A stretch of 62,190 nucleotides of DNA from an uncultured Lachnospiraceae bacterium (GCA_947172705.1 CAMWCA010000013.1:1-62190), one strand, 5' to 3'; numbered from the stretch's first letter, positions 28,901 to 37,923 are shown. Translations and numbers: made by a program. Notes: generated from the sequence alone by a model not told the origin.

Positions 28901-30395
28901 CGGCAGTTTACAGAGCCTTGGCAACAATGCATCCGATTATTCCGATGTGCTGAACCAGGATCTGCGCGCCGTAAACGATCAGATCAATGTGATCTTCAAT
29001 ATACTGACGGATAATCTCACCGATTACAATGAGTTAAATATAGAAGAGTTGTATGAGGATGTGGATGTGGAGGATGCGGAGAGTATTACCACAGGAAAAA
29101 CAGATAACTGCATCAATGGGGGAATCGTGAAAGGCGATATTAACGTTGGCGGCATTGCAGGGGCTATGTCCATCGATGAGGAAGACCCTGAGGACAGTGC
29201 GGCGGGAAGCGTGGATTATCAGATCGGCAGAAGATATTTTACCAGATGCCTGCTGAAAAGCTGCGTCAACGAAGGACATGTGACCGCAAAGAAGGACGGC
29301 GCAGGAGGTATCGTGGGTTATATGAAGCACGGCATTGTGGTGGATTCGGAAGGCTACGGAAGCGTGGAGAGCACGGAAGGGGATTATGTAGGCGGTATCT
29401 GCGGAGAGTCCCTGACAGTGATCAAACGCTGCTATGCCCTGTGCTCCGTTTCAGGAGGAAAAAATGTAGGAGGCATCGCCGGTTTTGCCAATACGGTAAA
29501 GGATTGCTATGCAATGGCGGATTGCGATGCGTCGGTAGGGCGGAAAGGCGCTATTGCCGGGCAGACCGCAAGTTATGACGATCCCATGCTGGAAGAGGAA
29601 GAGGCGAGAGTGAGCGGGAACTGTTATGTAGGGGAAGACCTTTACGGTATCGATAATATCAGCTATGTGGGCGTGGCGGAACCCATCAGCTACGAAGAAT
29701 TGCTGACGGTGGAGAACCTGCCCAATGAATTCCGTCATTTAAAGGTCACTTTCCGGGTGGATGATTTATATCTGGGAACCCAGGAAGTGAAATTCGGAGA
29801 AAAGCTTTCCTGTCTGGAATATCCTGAAATCCCCAAAAGAGAAGGGTATTATGGCATATGGCAGGACTGTTCGGATCAGGTTATGACGGGAAATCTTCTG
29901 GTAACAGGGGAATATAAGGAGGATGTGACAGTGGTGGAAAGCGGCAGCAGTTCAGGGACAGAAAATGGGATTCAAAAGCCCTACGCCCTGGTGGAACAGA
30001 TCTTTACTGAGAACACCGTACTGAAGGCTGCCATTGGAGACGAAGCGCCTCCGGAGGAGATTCATGGCAGAGACTGTGTGATCTATGACATTGCCCTGGA
30101 AAATGCGGAGATCGGCGAGGGAGACACCTTTGCCATCCGGCTTTACAATCCCTATCAGGATGCAGAAGTATGGGGATATATAGACGGCGAATGGAAAGAG
30201 TTGGAGAGCAAGGCAAGAGGAGGCTACCTCCAGGTGGATATGAAAGGAACGAAGGAGACCTTCTGTGTGGCGGAGAAAGGCTCCGGGAAATGGATGCTTC
30301 CGGCTGGCATAGGAGGAGGCGCGGCTTTGCTGATTCTACTGGTTCTTTGGAGGAAAAAGACGAAAGCAAGGAAAAATAAAGGTAATCGTAACTAA
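25953..30395 (+). CDS. Membrane-anchored GLUG-repeat surface protein
   Basis: 1480 residues. Signal peptide (1-31), then GLUG-type repeats (about 95-310: GLCGINYGTIYNCSFRG, GGIAGRQSGVLSACTNHG), a helical segment, a beta domain, a Glu/Asp/Gln/Pro-rich repeat region (about 535-700), a second beta domain, a coiled coil (about 845-1025), a second GLUG block (about 1050-1200), further beta regions, and a C-terminal span (LPAGIGGGAALLILLVLW) with a basic tail. No sortase motif is seen, so it is held by the membrane span. The GLUG block is interrupted by about 700 residues of other sequence. The 11-bp overlap with the MMPL gene suggests one functional unit. Role unknown; adhesion or a transporter-associated envelope protein are possibilities. 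Confidence 0.85.
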   Translation: MKNKRLLFKALSLGMAFTLICSMLPVQELRAEEKAEAGEEEQEKEILEIRNAEDFIAFAENCYIDAWSADKKILLQEDIDLTDTDFGVIPVFAGIFDGQGHTVSGFQYSGDGYVAGLFRYIEKDAVVENLTLKGEVTATDEKECTGGLCGINYGTIYNCSFRGNVSGRNTVGGLAGVNEGTGVIQSSTAGGRVTGYYSTGGLVGKNHGSIARCTNHACINNDTQWVEEDDEMGVGIFLSISLGESETELFSGVDTGGVAGYSDGVITGCVNYGKVGYEHTGYNIGGIAGRQSGVLSACTNHGTVYGRKDVGGIVGQMEPYIEIDEATSLLHAVNRLHDLMEKTLDDIQDGKNTVKGDLDSLVSYSEGAVDAGDALAGQMTDFVNDNMDQAQAVTERLEHVMEMLPDVFDDVYAAEDSFSGVNRELYALADQLKEAGEVSGEYVETDYNRLTLLSTVGGNILSLQYYPKEGDTVSILVEPDEDYGLDRIRVVNPAGGLVSIQQEDEDRYSFVMPEENVRVEAYFSYQGRENDPSAKEEEEDAPKKPDKENMTGEKGEDEKLKEEEEPKDEIEKDDITKPDGTDSIEGNGGADMDKAEPPQKKPDAGDGSADAGQNQPGNAGQDQPEDADKDQPEDTDEDQTGNTDKDQPEDADQSQPDTDKGQPGNTDQSQPEDTDTDQSGDTDQSQPEDTKDAQDGAEEDALRTARIERKEYRLERFMSNPLQALDGLETIEETAEDEEEKEGTEESEEEEVEEREEVLSAPVVKLSSNLSGNASCEIDGDRAFVTVTPDSAYTLEEIWATAQDGESLSVERTGDQVYSFATAPGENYQVYISFDKLDKSHAVSGAKEDISSAIKRHQEAAERVNKLIQEIQSGSGATQEQLEQLAKELEEMSKATSSILGSLSVVSNVVGQQALDQIGNAGKNMEQVLDNLQNAVNSIRSATRDTRGIVDYVNGQSSIRFSRMGKDFDVNREKLHEQLKGMSGSLQSLGNNASDYSDVLNQDLRAVNDQINVIFNILTDNLTDYNELNIEELYEDVDVEDAESITTGKTDNCINGGIVKGDINVGGIAGAMSIDEEDPEDSAAGSVDYQIGRRYFTRCLLKSCVNEGHVTAKKDGAGGIVGYMKHGIVVDSEGYGSVESTEGDYVGGICGESLTVIKRCYALCSVSGGKNVGGIAGFANTVKDCYAMADCDASVGRKGAIAGQTASYDDPMLEEEEARVSGNCYVGEDLYGIDNISYVGVAEPISYEELLTVENLPNEFRHLKVTFRVDDLYLGTQEVKFGEKLSCLEYPEIPKREGYYGIWQDCSDQVMTGNLLVTGEYKEDVTVVESGSSSGTENGIQKPYALVEQIFTENTVLKAAIGDEAPPEEIHGRDCVIYDIALENAEIGEGDTFAIRLYNPYQDAEVWGYIDGEWKELESKARGGYLQVDMKGTKETFCVAEKGSGKWMLPAGIGGGAALLILLVLWRKKTKARKNKGNRN
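27780..28030 (+). repeat. Tandem repeats encoding a DQxQPEDTD linker
   Basis: Imperfect repeats of about 24-36 bp built on GATCAGYCKSARCCGGA and GATACAGA encode a long run of Asp-Gln-Ser-Gln-Pro-Glu-Asp-like units in the surface protein. The tract is probably variable in copy number between strains. Confidence 0.75.
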
Positions 30396-30415
30396 TTAAG
30401 GAAGCAAATGAAATA

Positions 30416-30460
30416 AAAAACACTGTGCAAAAGGGAAACCGAATGCACAGTGTTTTTTTA
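30416..30460 (+). terminator. Intrinsic terminator after GLUG gene
   Basis: AAACACTGTGC pairs with GCACAGTGTTT, with A's before and seven T's after. Confidence 0.85.
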
Positions 30461-30489
30461 ATAACTTTTACCGCTGTCGGCAGTTTTTC

Positions 30490-30540
30490 TTGACATTTAA
30501 TGATATTCAAAGTATGATTAGTTATACAAATCATACTTTG
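30490..30540 (+). promoter_or_regulatory. Promoter and 12-bp inverted-repeat operator of the AbrB-like gene
   Basis: TTGACA (30490-30495), 17 bp, TATGAT (30513-30518). A perfect inverted repeat, CAAAGTATGATT (30508-30519) and AATCATACTTTG (30529-30540), covers the -10 box and start region. Autoregulation by the encoded swapped-hairpin protein is the simplest reading. Confidence 0.78.
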
Positions 30541-30553
30541 AAGGAGAGGTAAA

Positions 30554-30772
30554 ATGACTACACCAAAGGGTAAATACGCATGGACGGCTACAGTTGGGGA
30601 AAAAGGGCAGATCGTTATCCCAAAACAGGCGCGTGATATTTTTGAAATCAAACCGGGTGACACGCTGCTTATTCTTGGGGACGAGGAGCGCGGTATTGCC
30701 ATTCCGCCCAAGGGAGCGTTTGCCGAGTTGTTCGGCGTGGCATTTCGTGAAAAGGACGGTGAGGGCGATTGA
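30554..30772 (+). CDS. AbrB/SpoVT-type swapped-hairpin DNA-binding protein
   Basis: 72 residues. The first about 50 form the AbrB-like domain (TATVGEKGQIVIPKQARDIFEIKPGDTLL); the short tail AFAELFGVAFREKDGEGD has no known motif. ATG 30554 follows AAGGAGAGG. Proteins of this size act as transition-state type repressors or antitoxins. The stop codon overlaps the TTG start of a glycosyltransferase, so it likely regulates that gene and itself. No toxin gene is present. Confidence 0.88.
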   Translation: MTTPKGKYAWTATVGEKGQIVIPKQARDIFEIKPGDTLLILGDEERGIAIPPKGAFAELFGVAFREKDGEGD

Positions 30773-31956
30773 AGAAAATTGCATTTTTTTGTATTCCCGC
30801 ACACGGTCACACAAATCCCATGCTCCCGGTTGCTGCCGAACTTGTCAGACGGGGGAATGCGGTCAGGTTTTATTCCTTTGATGAATTTGAGAAGAAAATC
30901 AGAGCCGCCGGAGCGGAGTTTATATCCTGCGATTCTTTTCTGCCAAAACTCACAAAGCAGGAAGAAACAGATCTGAAAAACGTCTCTACAACGGAAATGA
31001 CGATACAGGATATCCGCATTACGATCAGTATGAGCGATTTTCTGGATAAAGAATTCAAATCTTTTTTACCGGATGTGGTATATACTGATTCTGTTTGTTT
31101 TTGGGGGAAACTGAATGCCTGGAAGCACCATGTGCCCATGGTGGTGTCTACCAGTACTTTTGCATTCAATCAAATGTCTTCCAGATACATGAAAAACAGT
31201 CCCAAAGAGATGGCGGATATGATTTTCGGACTTCCGAGAATCTCAAGAGAACTGAAAAAACTAAAGCCCTACGGATTCCATGTAAAAAGCGTTTTTTCTT
31301 TAATTCAGAGCGACAACAGCACCGACTCCATCGTGTATACTTCCCGGATGTTTCAGCCGTATGCAGAGAGCTTTTCCGACCATTATGCCTTTGTGGGGCC
31401 ATCGGTATTTTCAAATGCCCTGCCTGATAAAAAGAAGGATCGCCCGCTGGTTTACATTTCCATGGGAACGGTCATCAATGATCGACCCGACTTTTACAAT
31501 AAATGTATTGACGCCCTGAAAACCCTGAATGTGGATGTTATTATATCCTGTGGAAACGCCATAAATCGAGAGGAACTGGGGGTGTTGCCGAATCATATTA
31601 AAGTGTACCCTTACGTTGACCAGCTTGAGGTTCTTGCCAGAGCAGACGCTTTTATTACCCATTGCGGGATGAACAGTGTTTCCGAAAGTCTGTATATGGC
31701 GACGCCCATGGTGCTTTATCCCCAGACCAGCGAACAGTATGCCGTGGCGAGAAGAACTTCCGAAATCGGCGCGGGAATTATTTTGAAGGACGATTCTGTG
31801 GAAGGTATCCGTGCAGCCACACAGGAAATCCTGAATCATAAGGCATACGGAAATGCCGCCGCAAAATGCAGCGAGGATTTCCATGCCTGCCCCGGCGTGA
31901 CAGGTGCCGCGGAATTCATTGAAAATGCGCCGCACCTTCCCTCCAATGCATTCTGA
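30769..31956 (+). CDS. MGT-type glycosyltransferase (GT1)
   Basis: 395 residues from a TTG start that overlaps the upstream stop codon (TTGA). The N-terminal acceptor domain begins KKIAFFCIPAHGHTNPMLPV with the base histidine. The C-terminal nucleotide-sugar domain contains ITHCGMNSVSESLYMATPMV (about 302-321) and YPQTSEQYAVA, which fit the macrolide/UDP-glucosyltransferase family. It would glycosylate a small hydrophobic acceptor: an antibiotic, sterol or flavonoid-like compound. With an AbrB-like regulator controlling it, a detoxification role is plausible. Acceptor unknown. Confidence 0.88.
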   Translation: MKKIAFFCIPAHGHTNPMLPVAAELVRRGNAVRFYSFDEFEKKIRAAGAEFISCDSFLPKLTKQEETDLKNVSTTEMTIQDIRITISMSDFLDKEFKSFLPDVVYTDSVCFWGKLNAWKHHVPMVVSTSTFAFNQMSSRYMKNSPKEMADMIFGLPRISRELKKLKPYGFHVKSVFSLIQSDNSTDSIVYTSRMFQPYAESFSDHYAFVGPSVFSNALPDKKKDRPLVYISMGTVINDRPDFYNKCIDALKTLNVDVIISCGNAINREELGVLPNHIKVYPYVDQLEVLARADAFITHCGMNSVSESLYMATPMVLYPQTSEQYAVARRTSEIGAGIILKDDSVEGIRAATQEILNHKAYGNAAAKCSEDFHACPGVTGAAEFIENAPHLPSNAF

Positions 31957-32066
31957 ACTGTTACATATCTTTTCTTTTTGTACAAAATAAGTGGAAAATC
32001 TGGCAAAAATCTGGTAAAATGTTATAAGTGACTGGAAAAGTACGAAAGTACAGGGGAGGATGCAGT

Positions 32067-34193
32067 GTGAAAAAGAAAAGCGGGGTTTTAGAAAAAAAGA
32101 AGGTAAAACCGGCAAAGCCGGTGAAGGAGCCAAAAGAAAAGAAGGCGGCGAAAGAAAAGAATCCCATTCCTTTTTGGAGGCGGATTCGTTTTAAGCTGAT
32201 TGCGGCATTTCTGATACCCATTCTGTTTATTATTATTTTGGGAGTGGTCTCCTATCAGAAAGCGTCCCAGCAGATCGTGGCGAGCTATGAGACTTCCGTA
32301 GATCAGACCATGGGAATGATGAATCAGTATTTGAGTCTTGCCTTTGACACGGTACAGACCAAGTACAAGGAATATCTGAACGAAGATGACTTGAAGCAGT
32401 TCTACAAAGGGCTGTTAAACAACGATAATACCAAGCACTCCTTTGTGCCCAAGGATTATCGGGATACCTTTGGCAAGGCTGTGACAGGGGATGCCCTTAT
32501 TTCCAATATCTATTTTTTGTCGGATACCCAGGTATCCATTACCACTTCACAGACCACAGCGGAAAAGCTGTATTCCGCATACATAGAAACGCCTCAGGGG
32601 CAGATGGTATACGAGGATCAGTATAAATTTTTCCTTTTTGGCAACCAGTGCGCCATCGACGATCAGTTGAAGGCAAACGAGGGACGTCAATACGGCGCAA
32701 GGCTTGCGCGATATTTTAATAGTGTCCAGGCAGTGATGATCGTGGACATCAGTAAAAGTGTGATAGAGGATACCCTTTCTTCCCTGGATGCAGGAGAGGG
32801 AAGTATGGTGGGCTTCGTCACCTGTGACGGCACGGAATACCTCTCCGCTTTATCAAGCCAGCCGGAGGGGAATGCGTTTGTAGGGAAAACTTACGTGGAA
32901 GAGGCATTTACCAGTGAGGAGGCAAGCGGATTTTCCTATGTGGAAAATAACCGTTACCTGTTCCTGTATTCCAGGCTGGAAAGCAGAAACGCTTTGATCT
33001 GCGCTCTGATTCCCAGAGAGACGATTATTGGACAAACAACGGATATCCAGAGGGTTTCCGTGGTACTGGTTTTGCTGGCAAGTATTGTGGCGATCCTGTT
33101 GGGTTCCATGCTGGCAAGGCAGTATGGAGGCGCCATTTACGATATGCTGCGCAAACTGAAAAAGGTTTCCGAGGGAGATCTTACGGTGGAAGTAAAAACC
33201 AAACGGAAGGACGAGTTTAAGCTTCTTGCAGAGGGTGTTACCGATATGGCGACCCACATGAAAAAGCTGGTTACAGGGCTGAAGGATGTAAACGGAGAGT
33301 TGACCAGTGCAGTGGACGGTATGTCGGCAGCATCAGAAAGTTTCCTGAAATCTTCGAGAGACATTCAGCTGGAAATTTCTGAGATGAAGCAGGGAATCGG
33401 TAAGATGGATGATGAGTCGGAGGATTGTCTGAAGCAGATGGATGCCCTTTCAGGAAGGATCGGAGAGGTGGCGGATCATTCTGGAAAGATCAATGTGCTT
33501 GCCAAGGGTGCGGAGCAGGTGATCGATACGGGTATGGATTCCGTAAACCAGTTGAAGGACAGCACAGGCTCCACCATAACCATTACCTCCAATATCATAG
33601 AGTCCATTGAAAGCCTTGCCGATAAGTCGAAATCCATCGGAACCATCATAGAGGCGATCAATGAGATCGCAGAGCAGACCAATCTCCTTTCCCTGAATGC
33701 GTCCATTGAAGCGGCGCGTGCAGGCGCAGCCGGAAAAGGCTTTGCAGTGGTGGCACAGGAGATCAAGAAGCTGGCGGATGAGTCCATTCGCTCTTCGGCG
33801 GAAATTTCCCGAATCGTGGAGGAGATCGAAACCCGCACCGGAGAAGCTGCAGGCGTGGCAAGACAGGCGGAAACCATTGTGGATGAACAGCAGCGCGCCG
33901 TATCCTTCACCATCGATTCCTTTGACCAGATCGGTAAAACCGTGTCGGAGCTTTTGGAGGCGTTAGGCTTGATCAACGACAGCGTTACCAATATGGAAGA
34001 GGATTGCAATGCAACCCTCACAGCAATTTCAGCAATCTCAGCGGTATCGGCACAGACTGCGGCAGGCTCCGAGAATGTTTTCGATACGGCAAAGCAGCAG
34101 CTGATCTCTGTAGAAGAGCTTGACAAGGCAACGGAAATTCTGGAAAAGCGTTCCGGGGAATTATCCGGATTGTTGGAGGTATTCCGCGTGTGA
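32067..34193 (+). CDS. Methyl-accepting chemotaxis protein
   Basis: 708 residues from a GTG at 32067 preceded by GGGGAGG; an upstream in-frame GTG lacks a binding site. A basic Lys/Pro-rich N-terminus leads into span one (about 47-67), then an extracellular sensor domain (to about 330), span two ([18 protein letters not shown]), HAMP, and a methyl-accepting signalling domain with the hairpin tip [20 protein letters not shown]. No flagellar or che genes are in the window. The ligand cannot be told from sequence. It stands alone with a terminator behind it. Confidence 0.93.
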   Translation: MKKKSGVLEKKKVKPAKPVKEPKEKKAAKEKNPIPFWRRIRFKLIAAFLIPILFIIILGVVSYQKASQQIVASYETSVDQTMGMMNQYLSLAFDTVQTKYKEYLNEDDLKQFYKGLLNNDNTKHSFVPKDYRDTFGKAVTGDALISNIYFLSDTQVSITTSQTTAEKLYSAYIETPQGQMVYEDQYKFFLFGNQCAIDDQLKANEGRQYGARLARYFNSVQAVMIVDISKSVIEDTLSSLDAGEGSMVGFVTCDGTEYLSALSSQPEGNAFVGKTYVEEAFTSEEASGFSYVENNRYLFLYSRLESRNALICALIPRETIIGQTTDIQRVSVVLVLLASIVAILLGSMLARQYGGAIYDMLRKLKKVSEGDLTVEVKTKRKDEFKLLAEGVTDMATHMKKLVTGLKDVNGELTSAVDGMSAASESFLKSSRDIQLEISEMKQGIGKMDDESEDCLKQMDALSGRIGEVADHSGKINVLAKGAEQVIDTGMDSVNQLKDSTGSTITITSNIIESIESLADKSKSIGTIIEAINEIAEQTNLLSLNASIEAARAGAAGKGFAVVAQEIKKLADESIRSSAEISRIVEEIETRTGEAAGVARQAETIVDEQQRAVSFTIDSFDQIGKTVSELLEALGLINDSVTNMEEDCNATLTAISAISAVSAQTAAGSENVFDTAKQQLISVEELDKATEILEKRSGELSGLLEVFRV

Positions 34194-34226
34194 TCATTGT
34201 TTTTGGCATTTAAAAAATGCATGATA

Positions 34227-34256
34227 AACGGCATGGCTTTGGCTATGCCGTTTTTT
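34227..34256 (+). terminator. Intrinsic terminator after chemoreceptor gene
   Basis: ACGGCATGGC/GCTATGCCGT stem with one mismatch, TTTG-type loop, then TTTTTT. Confidence 0.85.
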
Positions 34257-34371
34257 CAGCCTTATTGCCGTTTTAGAAATTCTTTAGATTCTTTTATATA
34301 GCGTTAATTGATTTATGTGATAAAAAGCAGTAGGATAAAGAACAGAAGTAAAGTAAAGGGTGTGACCACAG

Positions 34372-34764
34372 ATGAGAGAAAAACTATATAGATTTATGCA
34401 GGGCAGGTACGGCGCGGATCAGTTTAACCGTTTCCTGATGATCGCGGCGCTGGTATGCTTTTTTGTATCACTGCTGGGGATCAGGGGATTTTATCTGATA
34501 GGGGCGGCGCTTTTGATATACGCCTACTTTAGAATGTTTTCCAGGAATCTATATAAGCGCAGGGCAGAAAATACCGCTTATATGCAGCGCACCTACAAAT
34601 TAAGGCAGAAATGGGCGACCTGGAAACGGGATATGGGGCAGCGTAAAACTCATCATATTTATAAATGCCCTTCCTGTAAGCAGAAGATCAGAATTCCCAG
34701 AGGCAAGGGAAGAATAGAGATCAGATGCCCGAAATGTGGTCAGACCTTTATTAAGAAAAGCTGA
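34372..34764 (+). CDS. Two-span membrane protein with C-terminal zinc ribbon
   Basis: 130 residues. Two hydrophobic segments (about 21-36 and 39-55) are followed by a basic stretch and a zinc ribbon CPSCKQKIRIPRGKGR...CPKCGQTF at the C-terminus, the topology of small membrane proteins with a cytoplasmic CxxC-CxxC knuckle. It precedes a DUF5685 gene by 24 bp and a J-domain gene further on, so the three probably form an operon. Function unknown. Confidence 0.72.
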   Translation: MREKLYRFMQGRYGADQFNRFLMIAALVCFFVSLLGIRGFYLIGAALLIYAYFRMFSRNLYKRRAENTAYMQRTYKLRQKWATWKRDMGQRKTHHIYKCPSCKQKIRIPRGKGRIEIRCPKCGQTFIKKS

Positions 34765-34788
34765 TGATAAATCAGACAGGAGAAGCCC

Positions 34789-35646
34789 ATGTTTGGATAT
34801 ATTATCGTTAACAAAGGGGATATGAAATTTAAGGAATTTGATGTCTATCATTCCTATTACTGCGGACTTTGCCAGACTCTGCATAAAAAGTATGGAAGAG
34901 TAGGACAGCTTACCCTGACCTACGATATGACCTTTTTGGTGATGCTTCTTGGCAGCTTATATGAGCCGGAAACAGAAACGGGGACAGCAAAGTGTATTGC
35001 CCATCCGTTTGAGAAGCATGTGGTGAGGACAAATACATTTTCAGATTACGGTGCGGACATGAATGTCCTTTTTTCTTATTATAAATGCAGGGACGACTGG
35101 GAGGATGAAAAGAAGGTAAGCCGTCTGGCATATGGAAGGCTTCTGAAAAGGGCGTGCCAGCGGGTATGCGCCGCATACGGTCAGAAGGCAAAGCGGATCG
35201 CCAATTATATGCGGGAATTGTCTCTTGAGGAGAAAAAGCAGACTCAGGATATTGACAGAATGGCTGGCATTTTCGGGAATATCATGGGTGAGATCCTGGC
35301 GGTAAGGGAGGACGAGTGGCAGGAGAGCCTCAGAGCAATGGGGAACAGCCTGGGAAAGTATATTTATCTCCTGGATGCATACGAAGATATCGAGGAGGAT
35401 ATCAAAAATCATCGGTATAATCCGCTGATCAGGCGGTTTGACAATCCGGATTTTGAGGAGGAGGTCAAGACCATCCTCACCATGATCATGGCGAACTGCT
35501 GTAAGGAATTTGAAAAGCTTCCTATCATTGAGAATGTGGAAATTTTAAGAAATATCCTGTACTCAGGCGTTTGGTATAAATATGAGATGGTCAGACACAG
35601 AAGGGACGAACACCAGAAAGAGAAAGCAAACAGGGGGAAGAAATAG
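34789..35646 (+). CDS. DUF5685 family protein
   Basis: 285 residues beginning [17 protein letters not shown], with [14 protein letters not shown] (about 25-38), a pattern typical of this Firmicutes family. It is helical and soluble with scattered cysteines (CGLC, KC, CC) that might bind metal. A motif [19 protein letters not shown] (about 191-209) resembles Asp-rich metal sites of isoprenoid-type all-alpha enzymes. The stop codon lies 2 bp before the J-domain gene, so coupling is likely. Function unknown. Confidence 0.75.
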   Translation: MFGYIIVNKGDMKFKEFDVYHSYYCGLCQTLHKKYGRVGQLTLTYDMTFLVMLLGSLYEPETETGTAKCIAHPFEKHVVRTNTFSDYGADMNVLFSYYKCRDDWEDEKKVSRLAYGRLLKRACQRVCAAYGQKAKRIANYMRELSLEEKKQTQDIDRMAGIFGNIMGEILAVREDEWQESLRAMGNSLGKYIYLLDAYEDIEEDIKNHRYNPLIRRFDNPDFEEEVKTILTMIMANCCKEFEKLPIIENVEILRNILYSGVWYKYEMVRHRRDEHQKEKANRGKK

Positions 35647-35648
35647 AA

Positions 35649-36374
35649 ATGCGAGATCCCTACGAAGTTCTGGGCATTTCCAGAAATGCCTCAGAGGAGG
35701 ATATTAAAAAAGCATATAAATCCTTGAGCAGAAAATACCACCCGGATGCCAATATCAACAACCCGCATAAGGAAGAGGCGGAAGAGAAGTTTAAGGAGAT
35801 ACAGCAGGCATATCAGCAGATCATGAAGGAGCGGACGGAAGGCTACAGCTACCAGAACGGCGGTCAAAGAGGCGGCTACAGTGATTTTGGAGGCTTTGGC
35901 GGGTTCGGTGATTTCGGAGGTTTTGGCAGCGCTGGCAGTTATGGCAGTGCCTATGGGGGGACGGGAACCGGTTATGAGGAGGACTCCCACCTGCGTGCCG
36001 CCGGAAATTATGTGAGAAACGGTTACTACAAAGAAGCCAGAACGGTATTGGACGATATGGACGAGAGGAGCAGGAATGCCAGGTGGTACTATTACAGCGC
36101 TCTTGCCCATGCGGGGCTGGGCAATCAGGTTTCGGCGCTTGAACATGCCCGCCGCGCCCAGGCATTGGAGCCGGGAAACAGGGAGTACAGCAATCTGGTG
36201 TACCAGTTTGAAAACGGCGGAACCTGGTATCGCCAGAGACAGTATACCTACGGGCAGCCCTACTCGGGAGGTAATGGTCTGTGCCTGAAACTGTGCATTG
36301 CCAACTTTTTGTGTAATCTTTGCTGTGGAGGCGGAGGGCTTTGCTGCGGGGGAGGTCCCTATTACCGATACTGA
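35649..36374 (+). CDS. J-domain (DnaJ-like) co-chaperone
   Basis: 241 residues. An N-terminal J domain (1-65: [27 protein letters not shown] with the HPD triad) is followed by a Gly/Phe/Tyr-rich region (about 75-110), a TPR-like helical part (about 115-190) and a Cys/Gly-rich hydrophobic end ([19 protein letters not shown]). It should recruit DnaK (Hsp70) to specific clients. The linked DUF5685 and zinc-ribbon membrane proteins may be those clients or partners. It lacks the DnaJ zinc finger and is thus a class C protein. Confidence 0.87.
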   Translation: MRDPYEVLGISRNASEEDIKKAYKSLSRKYHPDANINNPHKEEAEEKFKEIQQAYQQIMKERTEGYSYQNGGQRGGYSDFGGFGGFGDFGGFGSAGSYGSAYGGTGTGYEEDSHLRAAGNYVRNGYYKEARTVLDDMDERSRNARWYYYSALAHAGLGNQVSALEHARRAQALEPGNREYSNLVYQFENGGTWYRQRQYTYGQPYSGGNGLCLKLCIANFLCNLCCGGGGLCCGGGPYYRY

Positions 36375-36415
36375 TTTACTGATTTTCATTTACTGAATTT
36401 CTTTTCCGGATTTGC

Positions 36416-36444
36416 TTGACAAGGCTTAAGGATTATACTACAAT
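36416..36444 (+). promoter_or_regulatory. tRNA-Arg promoter
   Basis: TTGACA (36416-36421), 17 bp, TACAAT (36439-36444), 18 bp before the tRNA. Confidence 0.8.
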
Positions 36445-36462
36445 ATTTGTTGTTGTAAAGAT

Positions 36463-36536
36463 GTGCGTTTAGCTCAGCTGGATAGAGCGTTTGGCTACGG
36501 ACCAAAAGGTCGGGGGTTCGAATCCTCTAACGCACG
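36463..36536 (+). tRNA. tRNA-Arg (anticodon ACG)
   Basis: Acceptor GTGCGTT pairs with AACGCAC; D arm GCTC-AGCTGGATA-GAGC; anticodon stem TTTGG/CCAAA around loop CTACGGA gives ACG, read as ICG after deamination; T loop TTCGAAT. The discriminator is G and CCA is not encoded. Confidence 0.96.
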
Positions 36537-36549
36537 TTTCAAGGGGATC

Positions 36550-36582
36550 GGTGTGCACGATGTATGCGTGTACACCTTTTTT
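36550..36582 (+). terminator. Intrinsic terminator after tRNA-Arg
   Basis: GGTGTGCACG pairs with CGTGTACACC, then TTTTTT. Confidence 0.85.
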
Positions 36583-36639
36583 ATAACGGCTAAGTAATTT
36601 GGAAGAGAATGGAAAGGGCAGAGAAAGGGGCAGCGAAAG

Positions 36640-37062
36640 ATGAAAGCGTTTATGAAGGAATTTAAGGAATTTATTTCAAGAGGCAATGTAATGGATATGG
36701 CGGTGGGCGTGATCATAGGCGGCGCTTTTACAGCAATTGTGACTTCGTTGGTCAATGACATTATGATGCCGATCCTGTCACTGATTACAGGGGGAATAGA
36801 CTTTACGGCATTGTGCATTGTATTAGGAGAAGGGGAGAGCGCGGCAACCTTAAATTACGGCGCATTCATTGCGGCAGTGATCAACTTTTTACTGATCGCG
36901 CTGGTCATTTTTATGTTGATAAAGCTTCTGAACCGGTTTGCAAGAAAGAAAAAGGAGGAACCGGCAACTGTTACGGTGAAGGTATGTCCTTTCTGTAAAG
37001 AAGAAATATCCATTGAGGCGCTCAGATGCCCTCATTGTACCTCGAAACTGACGGAGAATTAA
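36640..37062 (+). CDS. mscL: Large-conductance mechanosensitive channel with zinc-ribbon tail
   Basis: 140 residues. Residues 1-105 are MscL: amphipathic N-terminus [20 protein letters not shown], pore helix with [19 protein letters not shown], a periplasmic loop and a second span ([20 protein letters not shown]). Instead of the usual cytoplasmic helical bundle, the tail is a zinc ribbon ([23 protein letters not shown], about 113-135). The length is near that of normal MscL, so the ribbon replaces the bundle rather than being added. The stop codon is immediately followed by the pyridoxal kinase gene. Confidence 0.92.
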   Translation: MKAFMKEFKEFISRGNVMDMAVGVIIGGAFTAIVTSLVNDIMMPILSLITGGIDFTALCIVLGEGESAATLNYGAFIAAVINFLLIALVIFMLIKLLNRFARKKKEEPATVTVKVCPFCKEEISIEALRCPHCTSKLTEN

Positions 37063-37896
37063 ATGGAGCGGAGCAGACAGAAAAAAATTGCGGCAATCAA
37101 TGATTTGACAGGCTTTGGCAGATGTGCCCTGAGCGTATCCCTGCCTGTGATCTCTCATATGAAGCTTCAGTGTTGTCCGGTGCCTACCTCCATTTTATCC
37201 AATCATGTGGGATATTCGGAATATTTTTTTGATGATTACACAGAAAAACTGGAAGCATATCTCGGCATGTGGAAAAAGCTGAATCTGGAATTTGACGGCA
37301 TAATGTCGGGGTTTTTAGGCTCCCGGGAGCAGATCGGTATTGTGGAGGGGTTCGTCAGGGAATTCAGGAGAGCGGAAACCATTGTGGTGATCGACCCCGT
37401 GATGGGAGATCATGGGAAGATTGCTGAAACCTACACGGAAGAAATGTGTCATGAAATGCGGAAGCTGGTTTCTCTGGCGGATATCATCACACCTAACCTG
37501 ACAGAAGCATGTAAATTGACGGATACGCCTTACAGAGATAGGGGCTGGAAAAGGACAGAGCTTTTTCACATGGCGGAAAAGCTGAGAAAAATGGGGCCGG
37601 AAAAAATCGTGATCACCGGTATTCCCCAGGGGCAGTTTATTGCAAACTATATGTATCAGGAAGATCAGGAACCGATGGTTTTCAGAACCCACAGGGTGGG
37701 AACGGAACGCTGCGGCACGGGAGATCTGTTTGCGGCGGTCATAGCGGCGGATGCGGTAAACGGCGTGCCCTTTCCCCAATCGGTAAGGAAAGCGTCGCTT
37801 TTTGTAAAGAAATGCATGGTGAAATCCATGGAGATGGGAATTGACCGAAAAAATGGGGTGTGCTTTGAGGAGCTTTTACATCTCTTAAAGGTGTAA
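37063..37896 (+). CDS. pdxY: Pyridoxal/pyridoxamine kinase
   Basis: 277 residues, ribokinase fold. INDLTGFGRCALSVSLPVIS (about 10-29) is the substrate-side signature of PdxK/PdxY; DPVMGDHGK (about 109-117) and GTERCGTGDLFAAVI (about 213-227, with the catalytic Asp) complete the active site. It phosphorylates vitamin B6 vitamers for PLP salvage. The start codon directly follows the mscL stop codon, so it is translationally coupled to mscL. Confidence 0.9.
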   Translation: MERSRQKKIAAINDLTGFGRCALSVSLPVISHMKLQCCPVPTSILSNHVGYSEYFFDDYTEKLEAYLGMWKKLNLEFDGIMSGFLGSREQIGIVEGFVREFRRAETIVVIDPVMGDHGKIAETYTEEMCHEMRKLVSLADIITPNLTEACKLTDTPYRDRGWKRTELFHMAEKLRKMGPEKIVITGIPQGQFIANYMYQEDQEPMVFRTHRVGTERCGTGDLFAAVIAADAVNGVPFPQSVRKASLFVKKCMVKSMEMGIDRKNGVCFEELLHLLKV

Positions 37897-37923
37897 GAAG
37901 GTAGTTGGAAGCAGAGGTAAGAT

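Noticed and set aside
30554..30772. AbrB-like protein as an antitoxin of a toxin-antitoxin pair
   Set aside because: The overlapping gene is a full-length glycosyltransferase, not a PIN- or MazF-type toxin.
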